This document shows, piece after piece, positions 1-5,761 of a stretch of 9,381 bases of DNA; the stretch's first letter is position 1, and every line of letters starts with the position of its first letter. A model generated the notes under the pieces. That model was not told the origin of the DNA, searched no databases, and worked only from the letters and a program-made list of their open reading frames with translations. This DNA is from Actinomycetes bacterium (GTDB lineage: Bacteria; Actinomycetota; Acidimicrobiia; Spongiisociales; UBA4744): the NCBI GenBank assembly GCA_024641205.1, contig JAHEDM010000024.1, positions 3,510-12,890 of the forward strand, given 5' to 3'. A program made the translations under genes and the position numbers.

Positions 1-399
1 GTCTTCAGGCTCGAAACCCTTGTTCATCGTCCGGGATACGCTCTCTACCCCGGCCGCTACGAATGTAGTTCCTTCTCCCGCCTTGATTGCATGAAAGGCC
101 ATGCGAATGGTCTGCAGCGACGAGGCACAGAAACGATTCACCGTGGTGCCGGGAACCGTATCGGGGAGTCCGGCCAGAAGCGTCGCGGTCCGCCCGATAT
201 TCTGCCCCTGCTCGTGGTGCGTGAGACCGCACCCGAGCATCACGTCGTCAATGGTGCTTCGATCCAACTCGGGGACTTTGTCCAGCACCGCCTTGATGAC
301 CCACCCGGCCATGTCGTCTGGGCGCACATCGATCAAGGAGCCCTTGAATGCTCTCCCGATCGGCGTGCGACCGGTCGCGACTATCACTGCCTCTGGCAC
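1..399 (-). CDS. Acetyl-CoA C-acyltransferase (thiolase), N-terminal part
   Basis: Thiolases cleave 3-ketoacyl-CoA to acetyl-CoA plus a shortened acyl-CoA, or condense two acetyl-CoA, in cytoplasmic fatty-acid and acetoacetyl-CoA metabolism. The visible 133 residues start MPEAVIVATGRTPIGRAFKG, the usual thiolase N-terminus, and contain EQGQNIGRTATLLAGLP and the active-site segment TVNRFCASSLQTIRMAFHA, with the nucleophilic cysteine at residue 91. The start is a GTG at 399-397, preceded by a perfect AAGGAGG (411-405) five bases upstream. The gene runs off the left edge, so about two thirds of a normal 390-400 residue thiolase, including the C-terminal CxG cysteine and catalytic His, is not seen. 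Whether it is degradative (FadA-like) or biosynthetic (AtoB-like) cannot be decided from this part. It lies 101 bases downstream of the receiver gene on the same strand but has its own strong ribosome-binding site. Confidence 0.93.
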   Translation of the reverse strand, partial: MPEAVIVATGRTPIGRAFKGSLIDVRPDDMAGWVIKAVLDKVPELDRSTIDDVMLGCGLTHHEQGQNIGRTATLLAGLPDTVPGTTVNRFCASSLQTIRMAFHAIKAGEGTTFVAAGVESVSRTMNKGFEPED

Positions 400-427
400 G
401 GTTGCCTCCTTAAGGCCGTCATGCCGA

Positions 428-433
428 AGGTTA
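428..433 (-). promoter_or_regulatory. Candidate -10 box for the thiolase gene
   Basis: The minus strand reads TAACCT here, which fits the actinobacterial TAnnnT -10 pattern. It lies 28 bases before the GTG start, leaving room for a short leader carrying the AAGGAGG site. No convincing -35 hexamer sits 16-18 bases upstream, so this is weak. The rest of 400-500 holds no gene. A 5-bp inverted repeat TTGCG/CGCAA (446-450 and 463-467) with a 12-base loop is too weak to call a terminator for the receiver gene. Confidence 0.25.
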
Positions 434-500
434 CCCGTCGCGCGGTTGCGTGCCCGGGTGATCGCAAGGGGACGGACCCGGCGACCCAGGACGGGATCAG

Positions 501-914
501 TCAGGCTTTCGGGTTGCCGTTTCGCGCGGCAAGCGACTCGCGCCGCTGCTGGATCAACGCCCGGGCGACTTGGCGAAGATCGTCAGGCTGGAACGGCTTC
601 GTCATGAAGACGTCTGCTCCCGCATCAGCTGCCTTCATCAGGTTCTCGTCGCCGGCGTGGGCAGTCAGCACCAACACCGGAATCCCCATCGTGTGCGGAT
701 CGGAGCGAATCCGTTCGAGGACCTGCCATCCATCCAGCTTCGGCAAAGCCAGGTCGAGAACGATCAATTCGATGGGTTCATCGTGAGCCGCTTCGAGCCC
801 GGCGAAGCCGTCGACACGAACCAGGGTCTCATATCCAAGAGGACGCAGGGTTACCTCCATGAGGCGCGAATTGGACGGTTCGTCTTCGATCAGGAGGATC
901 TTGCCTGGGGTCAT
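501..914 (-). CDS. Stand-alone response-regulator receiver domain (CheY/DivK-like)
   Basis: This 137-residue protein is a single phospho-acceptor receiver domain with no output domain. The receiver signature is complete: acidic pair E10-D11 in ILLIEDE, phospho-acceptor D54 in LIVLDLALPKLDGW, the switch threonine T84 in VLVLTA, and the conserved lysine K106 in MTKPF. It should accept a phosphoryl group from a histidine kinase and act by protein-protein contact, as CheY, DivK and Spo0F do. No kinase or partner is encoded nearby, so the pathway is unknown. The ATG at 914 lacks a clear Shine-Dalgarno sequence. An in-frame stop lies 15 codons upstream, which limits any extension. It is divergent from gap across a 201-base gap. 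The last 20 or so residues (QQRRESLAARNGNPKA) are a polar tail beyond the fold. Confidence 0.92.
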   Translation of the reverse strand: MTPGKILLIEDEPSNSRLMEVTLRPLGYETLVRVDGFAGLEAAHDEPIELIVLDLALPKLDGWQVLERIRSDPHTMGIPVLVLTAHAGDENLMKAADAGADVFMTKPFQPDDLRQVARALIQQRRESLAARNGNPKA

Positions 915-1018
915 ATTCGACGCATCGGCATCGGACGACCCGACCTTGAGATGATCGCCTCAGGCGGACGCTCAGGCTGAACAAGCAGCAGCGACCGGGC
1001 CGGACCGCTGAGCATGGG

Positions 1019-1050
1019 TTGACCGGTGCTTGCCAATGCGCGAGTACCAT
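1019..1050 (+). promoter_or_regulatory. Weak candidate promoter elements for gap
   Basis: TTGACC (1019-1024) resembles a -35 box and TACCAT (1045-1050) fits TAnnnT, but the 20-base spacing is longer than normal, so they may not act together. If TACCAT is used, the gap leader is about 59 bases. It would include a possible small hairpin (GGGG at 1059-1062 with CCCC at 1073-1076, extended by GGC/GCC outside). The remainder of 915-1115 shows no open gene. Confidence 0.2.
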
Positions 1051-1115
1051 GGCGGCTTGGGGGCATTTGTGACCCCGCCAACCAGTTTCCCAAGAACACC
1101 TGAGGAGGTTTCACC

Positions 1116-2120
1116 GTGAAAGTGGCTATCAACGGCTTTGGCCGCATAGGCCGAGCCGTCTACCGGATCATTGCCGAGCAACCGGACTCAGGTATCGAAA
1201 TCGTCGCCGTCAACGACCTCACCGATGATGACACCCTCGCCCACCTGCTGAAGTACGACACCGTCTTCGGCAGGTTCCCCGGCGAAATCGTTGTGAGTGA
1301 CGGCGTGATGAGCGCAGGCGGCCACACGGTGAAGATGCTCGAGGAGCGGGACCCGGCCAATTTGCCCTGGGCGGAACTGGGCGTCGAGGTCGTGGTTGAA
1401 TCAACCGGTGTCTTCCGCACTCGAGAGGCGCTCAACAAGCACCTGGAAGCCGGAGCAAAACGGGTCATTCTGACGGTGCCATCCAAGGATCCGGTCGATG
1501 CCACCGTAGTGATCGGCGTCAACGATGCCGACTTGACTCCCGAAGCGAAGCTGGTTTCCAATGCATCCTGCACCACCAACTGTCTGGCCCCGATTGCCAA
1601 AGTCCTGGACGATGCATTTGGCATCAAGAGCGGAATCATGACCACGGTTCACGCCTACACCAACGATCAGCGGGTCGCAGACACGCCTCATAGCGACCTG
1701 CGGCGGGCTCGCCATGCGGCCGAAAACATCATCCCGACGAGCACCGGGGCGGCCAAGGCCATAGGTCAGGTGTTGCCTGCGCTGGACGGGAAGCTCGACG
1801 GCATGGCAATGCGGGTCCCGGTGCCGGACGGATCGATCGTGGACCTCGTCGTAGAGGTATCGCGGGACGTCACCGTCGCCGAAGTCAACGCAGCCATGAA
1901 GGCCGCTTCGGAAGGCGCCATGAAAGGCATCCTGGAATACACCGAGGATCCGATCGTGTCATCGGACATAATCGGTAACCCGGCTTCGAGCATCTTCGAC
2001 TCCGGTCTCACCAAAGTCCTCAATGGCACGATGGTGAAGGTCGTCTCCTGGTATGACAACGAGTGGGGTTACTCCAACCGGGTGGTTGACCTTCTCAAGG
2101 CGATGGCCGACCAGGTCTGA
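1116..2120 (+). CDS. gap: Glyceraldehyde-3-phosphate dehydrogenase, NAD-type
   Basis: This is phosphorylating GAPDH of glycolysis and gluconeogenesis, a cytoplasmic homotetramer that converts glyceraldehyde 3-phosphate, NAD+ and phosphate to 1,3-bisphosphoglycerate. The 334 residues are full length. The N-terminal Rossmann motif INGFGRIGR (5-13) is followed by VNDL (32-35), whose Asp contacts the NAD ribose. The catalytic segment SNASCTTNCLAP carries Cys152, and TVHAYTNDQ carries the base His179. The DTPH segment (189-192) has the proline typical of NAD-linked rather than NADP-linked enzymes. The conserved SWYDNEWGYSNR lies near the C-terminus. The GTG start at 1116 is preceded by GAGGAGG (1102-1108) seven bases upstream. 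The usual partners pgk and tpi do not follow. Instead a hairpin and a lipoprotein gene come next, so gap appears monocistronic or only loosely linked. Confidence 0.98.
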   Translation: MKVAINGFGRIGRAVYRIIAEQPDSGIEIVAVNDLTDDDTLAHLLKYDTVFGRFPGEIVVSDGVMSAGGHTVKMLEERDPANLPWAELGVEVVVESTGVFRTREALNKHLEAGAKRVILTVPSKDPVDATVVIGVNDADLTPEAKLVSNASCTTNCLAPIAKVLDDAFGIKSGIMTTVHAYTNDQRVADTPHSDLRRARHAAENIIPTSTGAAKAIGQVLPALDGKLDGMAMRVPVPDGSIVDLVVEVSRDVTVAEVNAAMKAASEGAMKGILEYTEDPIVSSDIIGNPASSIFDSGLTKVLNGTMVKVVSWYDNEWGYSNRVVDLLKAMADQV

Positions 2121-2161
2121 TAGCGAGCGACAACATCTTCAACCGGAAGGACGGTGAACGA

Positions 2162-2193
2162 CCGCAGCAGCGTGCGCCGCTACGCTTCTGCGG
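2162..2193 (+). terminator. Strong hairpin between gap and the lipoprotein gene
   Basis: CCGCAG c AGCGT pairs with ACGCT t CTGCGG, giving an 11-bp stem with one C/T mismatch and an 8-base loop (2174-2181). It begins 41 bases after the gap stop and ends on the base before the next ATG. There is no T-tract afterwards. It is a plausible intrinsic-type terminator or attenuator for gap read-through, but its exact contact with a start codon means it could instead control translation of the downstream gene. Confidence 0.45.
2181..2186 (+). promoter_or_regulatory. Candidate -10 box for a leaderless lipoprotein mRNA
   Basis: TACGCT fits TAnnnT and ends seven bases before the ATG at 2194. That places the expected transcription start at or next to the A of the start codon. 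No Shine-Dalgarno sequence precedes this ATG, which agrees with leaderless translation, a common mode in Actinomycetota. The box lies within the loop and right arm of the 2162-2193 hairpin. No clear -35 element is seen. Confidence 0.4.
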
Positions 2194-3078
2194 ATGAGGC
2201 TCCGCCACGTCGTTGTGCCTGTTGCGCTTTCGTTCCTGGTTGCATCGTGCACCGAATCAGCCGCGACCACCACGTCCACGTCGGTTCCCACCACCAGCAG
2301 CAGCACCTCATCGTCAACCACGTCGGCGGCGCCCGACCTTGCTCCCTGTCTGGCAGGCGATCAACCGTTCGCGACCGACGGTGCCCTCGCCAGTGGTTTG
2401 CTCAACGGCCGGCAGGGCGATGCCGAGCAGGTAGCCGGGTTGAGCTGGACTGCGTTCGAAGGGTGCGAGCGCCTGGTTGTCGAATTGGCCACGGCAGGCG
2501 GAGCCCCGGCGATCGAACCAGGCGGGGTTCGCGCTGAGCTGATACGAGACCAGGGGATCATCAGACTCAGACTCAATGACCTCGTGACGTCAACAGCCAT
2601 CGCCGACCGGGTGGTGGAACGCGAATTGGTTGATCGGGTTTATGTCGTACGGTCACTCGACGACGATCTCTACGTCGACATCCACCTCGGTTCGGCGGTT
2701 CTCGCCCGAGCGTCGATAAGCCGGTCGCCGGCTGCGGTGATCGTTGACCTGCAGGCAGGCGGACCGGAATTGGAGGCCCGACCCGCGGTGAGCGATGCTG
2801 CGGTTGTTGTCACGCCAACCGGACGAAGTGCCGAGTACCCCTTGCTGATTGAGGGCTATGCCCGCACCTTTGAGGCCACGGTTCTGCTGCGCATCCGACA
2901 AGGGAATCGAGTGGAGGCCGAGGAAGTGACGTCTTCCGCCAACTATCTCATCACCTGGGGAGAGTATCGATTCGAGGTATCGGGTGGTCCGAACGGGAAG
3001 GTCGACGTGTTCGTTGGTGAGGATTCCCCCGAGGACGGAACCGAGCGGGGCGCACATTTCACTCTGGTGGTGGGTTGA
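2194..3078 (+). CDS. Lipoprotein with AMIN-like and Gmad2-like domains
   Basis: This is a predicted membrane-anchored extracellular lipoprotein of 294 residues. The N-terminus MRLRHVVVPVALSFLVASC is a lipoprotein signal with lipobox VASC and lipidated Cys19. Residues 20-46 are a Thr/Ser-rich linker. Residues about 85-187 resemble the actinobacterial AMIN-like domain: GCERLVVEL at the start, LYVDIHLG in the middle, and AAVIVDL at the end. Residues about 204-292 resemble the Ig-like Gmad2 domain found in spore-germination and cell-wall-associated proteins: YPLLIEGYARTFEATV, then a tryptophan-containing loop ITWGEYRF, then GTERGAHFTLVV. AMIN and Gmad domains are linked to cell-envelope or peptidoglycan roles, but no enzymatic domain is present and the function is unknown. 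The last 20 bases overlap the convergent rimM gene. Domain calls are by eye. Confidence 0.8.
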   Translation: MRLRHVVVPVALSFLVASCTESAATTTSTSVPTTSSSTSSSTTSAAPDLAPCLAGDQPFATDGALASGLLNGRQGDAEQVAGLSWTAFEGCERLVVELATAGGAPAIEPGGVRAELIRDQGIIRLRLNDLVTSTAIADRVVERELVDRVYVVRSLDDDLYVDIHLGSAVLARASISRSPAAVIVDLQAGGPELEARPAVSDAAVVVTPTGRSAEYPLLIEGYARTFEATVLLRIRQGNRVEAEEVTSSANYLITWGEYRFEVSGGPNGKVDVFVGEDSPEDGTERGAHFTLVVG

Positions 3079-3577
3079 GCAAGCCCTCGATGAGATCGAC
3101 GACGACCCATCCACCGGCAACATTCACTTCAGGCACCAGCGCCCGGACGAACGGCACGAGAGCCTGCCGCCCATCGGCCGAAAGCACCGTGAGCCGGTCC
3201 TGAGGCCCGCCCACCTCAACACCGGTGATAGTTCCCACCGACTCGCCGGCCAGATCGCGCACGGTCAGTCCGACCAGCTCATCCGGCCAATACTCCTCAT
3301 CGCCGAGCTGCCTGCGCTCATCGGCCGCAATGGTCAGGCCAACCCCACGCAGAGACTCGGCATCCGTGCGGTTGGAGACATCGGTGAAGGTCACCAGGAG
3401 TCTTGCCTGGTGTTGCCGGCTCGAGCGGATCTCCAGCTGCCGGGGAGACTCCTCATCCGTCAGGAAGACCGCACCCGATCGAAACCGATCGGATGCGTCG
3501 CTCTCAGAGAGGACGTATAGCTCACCGGCCAAGCCGTGGGCCCGGCCGATTCGACCGACGATCACCCGGTCATCCAT
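3059..3577 (-). CDS. rimM: Ribosome maturation factor RimM
   Basis: RimM binds ribosomal protein S19 and helps assemble the head of the 30S subunit. The 172 residues match the family length. The N-terminal beta-barrel opens with the diagnostic VGRIGRAHGLAGEL (7-20) and includes the conserved FTDVSNRTDAESLRG (64-78). The C-terminal PRC-barrel begins at the conserved EEYWPDELVGLTV and includes VPFVRALVPEVNV before the final VVVDLIEGLL. The start is the ATG at 3577-3575. The nearest purine-rich stretch, GAGAGAGG, is 11 bases away, so the ribosome-binding site is not ideal. It is the last gene of the ffh-rpsP-khpA-rimM cluster, 77 bases after khpA. In most bacteria trmD and rplS would follow, but here the stop codon lies inside the 3' end of a convergent lipoprotein gene. 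Confidence 0.96.
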   Translation of the reverse strand: MDDRVIVGRIGRAHGLAGELYVLSESDASDRFRSGAVFLTDEESPRQLEIRSSRQHQARLLVTFTDVSNRTDAESLRGVGLTIAADERRQLGDEEYWPDELVGLTVRDLAGESVGTITGVEVGGPQDRLTVLSADGRQALVPFVRALVPEVNVAGGWVVVDLIEGLLNPPPE

Positions 3578-3654
3578 GTCTCGAGAAGCCTCTCTCTACC
3601 GCCGTTCGGCACGCCCGGCCGGCGATTCGCGCAACGGTCTCAATTGACAGGCTC

Positions 3655-3906
3655 CTAGTCGATGAATTCGACCCCGGAGTGCAGACCTTCTTCGTCTGCC
3701 GCGGCCTGAGCCACCGTTCGAATGGCACGAGCGACTCGCCCCCGCCTGCCGATCACCCGCCCCATGTCGGATTTGGCGGTGCGGACTTCGGCAACTACCT
3801 CTTCCGGACCCTCTTCCACCATCGTCAGTTCGACTTCTTCTGGCCGATCGACGATCTCCGTGACGACGTAGCGCACCACACGCTCAACGATTTCTCCCTG
3901 GCTCAC
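3655..3906 (-). CDS. khpA: KH-domain RNA-binding protein KhpA
   Basis: KhpA (formerly YlqC) is a small cytoplasmic single-KH-domain RNA chaperone. In Firmicutes it works with KhpB and affects cell division and envelope gene expression. The 83-residue protein has the KH core MGRVIGRRGRVARAIRT, with the RNA-gripping GRRG loop at residues 53-56. The acidic beginning and the DRPEEVELT strand are typical of the family. The GTG start overlaps the rpsP stop as GTGA (3906-3903). A GAGGAG site (3920-3915) eight bases upstream lies inside rpsP, so translation is probably coupled. Its position between rpsP and rimM is the standard one in Actinomycetota and Firmicutes. Confidence 0.95.
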   Translation of the reverse strand: MSQGEIVERVVRYVVTEIVDRPEEVELTMVEEGPEEVVAEVRTAKSDMGRVIGRRGRVARAIRTVAQAAADEEGLHSGVEFID

Positions 3907-4340
3907 GCGGATGGCTCCTCAGTCTCGACAGCAGCGTCTTCGGTGACTTCATCGACAACGGCCTCTGCAGTTTCAACGGCTGCTTCGACCATGGCGGGTT
4001 CCGGCTCCGGCTCAGTGAGCTCTGGGGTGGGTTTCGCTGTTTTTGGCGCAGGTTTGGCCGCAATCGTGTGGATATCGCCTTTGGCTACCTTGAATTGCGA
4101 CCAGGCGCCGGAAATCTCCAAGAGCTTGCGGACCGGATCGGTTGGTTGAGCGCCCTTCTGCAGCCAGCCGAGTGCTCTCTCGTTGTCGATTTCGACGATG
4201 GATGGTTCCTGCCGCGGATCGTAGCGCCCTATGACTTCGATGAACCGGCCGTCACGGGGTGACCGACCGTCGGCAACCACGACCCGGTAGGTCGGTTGCT
4301 TCTTCTTGCCCATCCGCATCAGGCGGATCTTTACCGCCAT
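3903..4340 (-). CDS. rpsP: 30S ribosomal protein S16 with acidic C-terminal tail
   Basis: S16 is a core protein of the small ribosomal subunit that binds 16S rRNA and is needed for 30S assembly. Residues 1 to about 88 are a complete S16: MAVKIRLMRMGKKKQPTYRV, DGRFIEVIGRYDP and the conserved lysine/proline segment GAQPTDPVRKLL. Residues about 92-145 form a Pro/Ala/Glu/Val-rich, strongly acidic tail that E. coli S16 (82 residues) lacks. Extended S16 proteins are known in Actinomycetota, including Mycobacterium. The ATG at 4340 lies four bases after the ffh stop, with the AGAGGTGAGGAG purine tract formed by the end of ffh. The stop overlaps the khpA start. Function of the tail is unknown. Confidence 0.97.
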   Translation of the reverse strand: MAVKIRLMRMGKKKQPTYRVVVADGRSPRDGRFIEVIGRYDPRQEPSIVEIDNERALGWLQKGAQPTDPVRKLLEISGAWSQFKVAKGDIHTIAAKPAPKTAKPTPELTEPEPEPAMVEAAVETAEAVVDEVTEDAAVETEEPSA

Positions 4341-4344
4341 CTCC

Positions 4345-5670
4345 TCACCTCTTCCTTCGTGGCATGGGGAGCCCGGGGAGACCTCGCCCCTGCGCCACCA
4401 TTTTCATCATCTTCTGCGTTTCGGCGAACTGCTTGAGCAAGCCATTTACCTCTTGGGGACTGGTACCCGAACCCTTCGCTATGCGACGTTTGCGGCTCCC
4501 GTCGATGATCTTGGGGTTTCGCCGTTCGGTGGGGGTCATCGATCTGATGATGGCCTCGACCCGTCCCATATCTCGGTCCGACACCTGAACATTCTTTAGC
4601 ATCGAACCGGCGCCGGGCAGCATAGCAACCAATTGGTCAAGTGGCCCCATCTTCTTGAGTTGTTGGAACTGATCGAGGAAGTCATCAAGGGTGAATGAGG
4701 CGGATCGGAGTTTGTCCGCCATGCGTTCGGCATCTTCTGTGTCCCAGGTTGTCTCCGCTTTTTCGATCAAGGTCAACACGTCGCCCATGCCCAGAATCCG
4801 AGATGCCATCCGTTCGGGATAGAAGATCTCGAAATCCTCGATCTTCTCCCCTACTCCTGCGAACTTGATGGGGCAACCCGTCACCTCACGGACCGAGATG
4901 GCTGCCCCTCCGCGCGCGTCGCCGTCGAGTTTGGACAGAACGATGCCGGTCAGAGCGGTGTGCTCCAGGAACCCCTTTGCGACATTGACGGCGTCCTGGC
5001 CGGTCATGGCGTCCACCACCAGCAACACCTCGTCGGGGTCCGCAGCCTTGCCAACGTCTGCGAGTTCCGCCATCAAAGCTTTGTCGATCTGGAGACGGCC
5101 GGCTGTGTCGATAATCACCACATCCGCGCCGAGTTTCCGCGACTCTTTCAACGCCGTCCGAACCACCTTGGGCGCCTTCGACGTCCGATCGACGAATACC
5201 GGCACCCCGATCTGGTCCCCGAGGGTCTCCAGCTGGTCGATGGCGGCCGGACGCTGAAGATCAGCTGCTACCAGCAGGGGATGCTTCCCTTGTCGTTTGA
5301 GCCGGTCGGCCAGCTTGGCAGCCGACGTCGTCTTGCCTGAACCCTGCAAACCAACCATCAGGATGGTGAGCGGCGGAGCTGAAGCCGATGCCAATCGGGC
5401 CTCGGTTCCGCCCAATGTGGCAATGAGCTCCTCGTGGACAACCTTGATGACCTGCTGGCCCGGGGTCAGGCTCTTGGTGATCTCCGCGCCCAGGGCTCGT
5501 TCCTTGATGCGTCCGAGCAGGTTGCGCGCCACACTGACGTTGACGTCTGCCTCGAGGAGAGCCAGGCGCACTTCGCGCAACGTTGCATCTACGTCGCCTT
5601 CATTGAGCCGCCCCTTCCCGCGCAGCCGCGAGAACACGCCGTTCAATCGATCGGAAAGGGATTCGAACAT
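4345..5670 (-). CDS. ffh: Signal recognition particle protein Ffh (SRP54)
   Basis: Ffh is the GTPase of the signal recognition particle. With 4.5S RNA it binds hydrophobic signal sequences emerging from the ribosome and delivers them to FtsY at the membrane. The 441 residues show the N-domain helices (1 to about 95) and the G domain with P-loop GLQGSGKTT (107-115), DLQRPAAIDQL (138-148), DTAGRL (188-193), SKLDG (246-250) and DARGG (251-255). The Met-rich M domain ends with the RNA-binding SRKRRIAKGSG and the basic tail LPMPRRKR. The ATG at 5670 follows an AAGGG only four bases upstream. A TACACT -10 box ends nine bases before it, so the leader is very short. It is the first gene of the ffh-rpsP-khpA-rimM operon, four bases ahead of rpsP. 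Confidence 0.98.
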   Translation of the reverse strand: MFESLSDRLNGVFSRLRGKGRLNEGDVDATLREVRLALLEADVNVSVARNLLGRIKERALGAEITKSLTPGQQVIKVVHEELIATLGGTEARLASASAPPLTILMVGLQGSGKTTSAAKLADRLKRQGKHPLLVAADLQRPAAIDQLETLGDQIGVPVFVDRTSKAPKVVRTALKESRKLGADVVIIDTAGRLQIDKALMAELADVGKAADPDEVLLVVDAMTGQDAVNVAKGFLEHTALTGIVLSKLDGDARGGAAISVREVTGCPIKFAGVGEKIEDFEIFYPERMASRILGMGDVLTLIEKAETTWDTEDAERMADKLRSASFTLDDFLDQFQQLKKMGPLDQLVAMLPGAGSMLKNVQVSDRDMGRVEAIIRSMTPTERRNPKIIDGSRKRRIAKGSGTSPQEVNGLLKQFAETQKMMKMVAQGRGLPGLPMPRRKR

Positions 5671-5679
5671 ACGCCCTTA

Positions 5680-5685
5680 AGTGTA
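5680..5685 (-). promoter_or_regulatory. Candidate -10 box for the ffh operon
   Basis: The minus strand reads TACACT, a good TAnnnT -10 element, ending nine bases before the ffh ATG. The expected transcript start would leave a leader of only about two to four bases. The -35 position (about 5703-5708) reads GACGGT, a poor match, and lies directly against the end of the upstream terminator stem. Confidence 0.45.
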
Positions 5686-5708
5686 GAAGGGCTGGGAACC
5701 ATACCGTC

Positions 5709-5746
5709 GCACAGGGCTACGGAGCGGCTGCCCCGTAGCCCTGTGC
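5709..5746 (-). terminator. Perfect 14-bp stem-loop after the surface-protein gene
   Basis: GCACAGGGCTACGG (5709-5722) is the exact reverse complement of 5733-5746, with a 10-base loop between. It begins 15 bases after the stop of the minus-strand DUF11 gene and ends before the ffh promoter, exactly where a terminator is expected. On the minus strand no T-run follows. The plus strand has TGTCTCGTTT after the stem, but no plus-strand gene ends here. It is most likely a tail-less terminator of the type common in GC-rich Actinomycetota. Confidence 0.75.
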
Positions 5747-5761
5747 TGTCTCGTTTCCTGA

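Noticed and set aside
446..467. TTGCG/CGCAA inverted repeat as terminator of the receiver gene
   Set aside because: The stem is only 5 bp with a 12-base loop and no T-tract.
91..980. Several open frames on the plus strand (91-786, 101-607, 570-980)
   Set aside because: They lie opposite the thiolase and receiver genes. Their translations are Arg/Ser-rich with no recognisable motifs, whereas the minus-strand frames carry intact family signatures.
958..980. Short repeat TCAGGC at 960-965 and 972-977 and a CGCCT/AGGCG palindrome near the receiver gene
   Set aside because: The repeats are too short and the palindrome has a one-base centre. They are within chance expectation and no function can be argued.
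3578..3654. 77-base gap between khpA and rimM as site of a hidden gene or internal promoter
   Set aside because: The small GC stems here (for example GCCG/CGGC at 3601-3610) are short, and there is no coherent -35/-10 pair or coding frame. I see nothing that I can support.
3403..4149. Open frame of 248 codons on the plus strand
   Set aside because: It is antisense to rimM, khpA and rpsP. The Ser/Ala/Val-rich end mirrors the acidic S16 tail read on the other strand.
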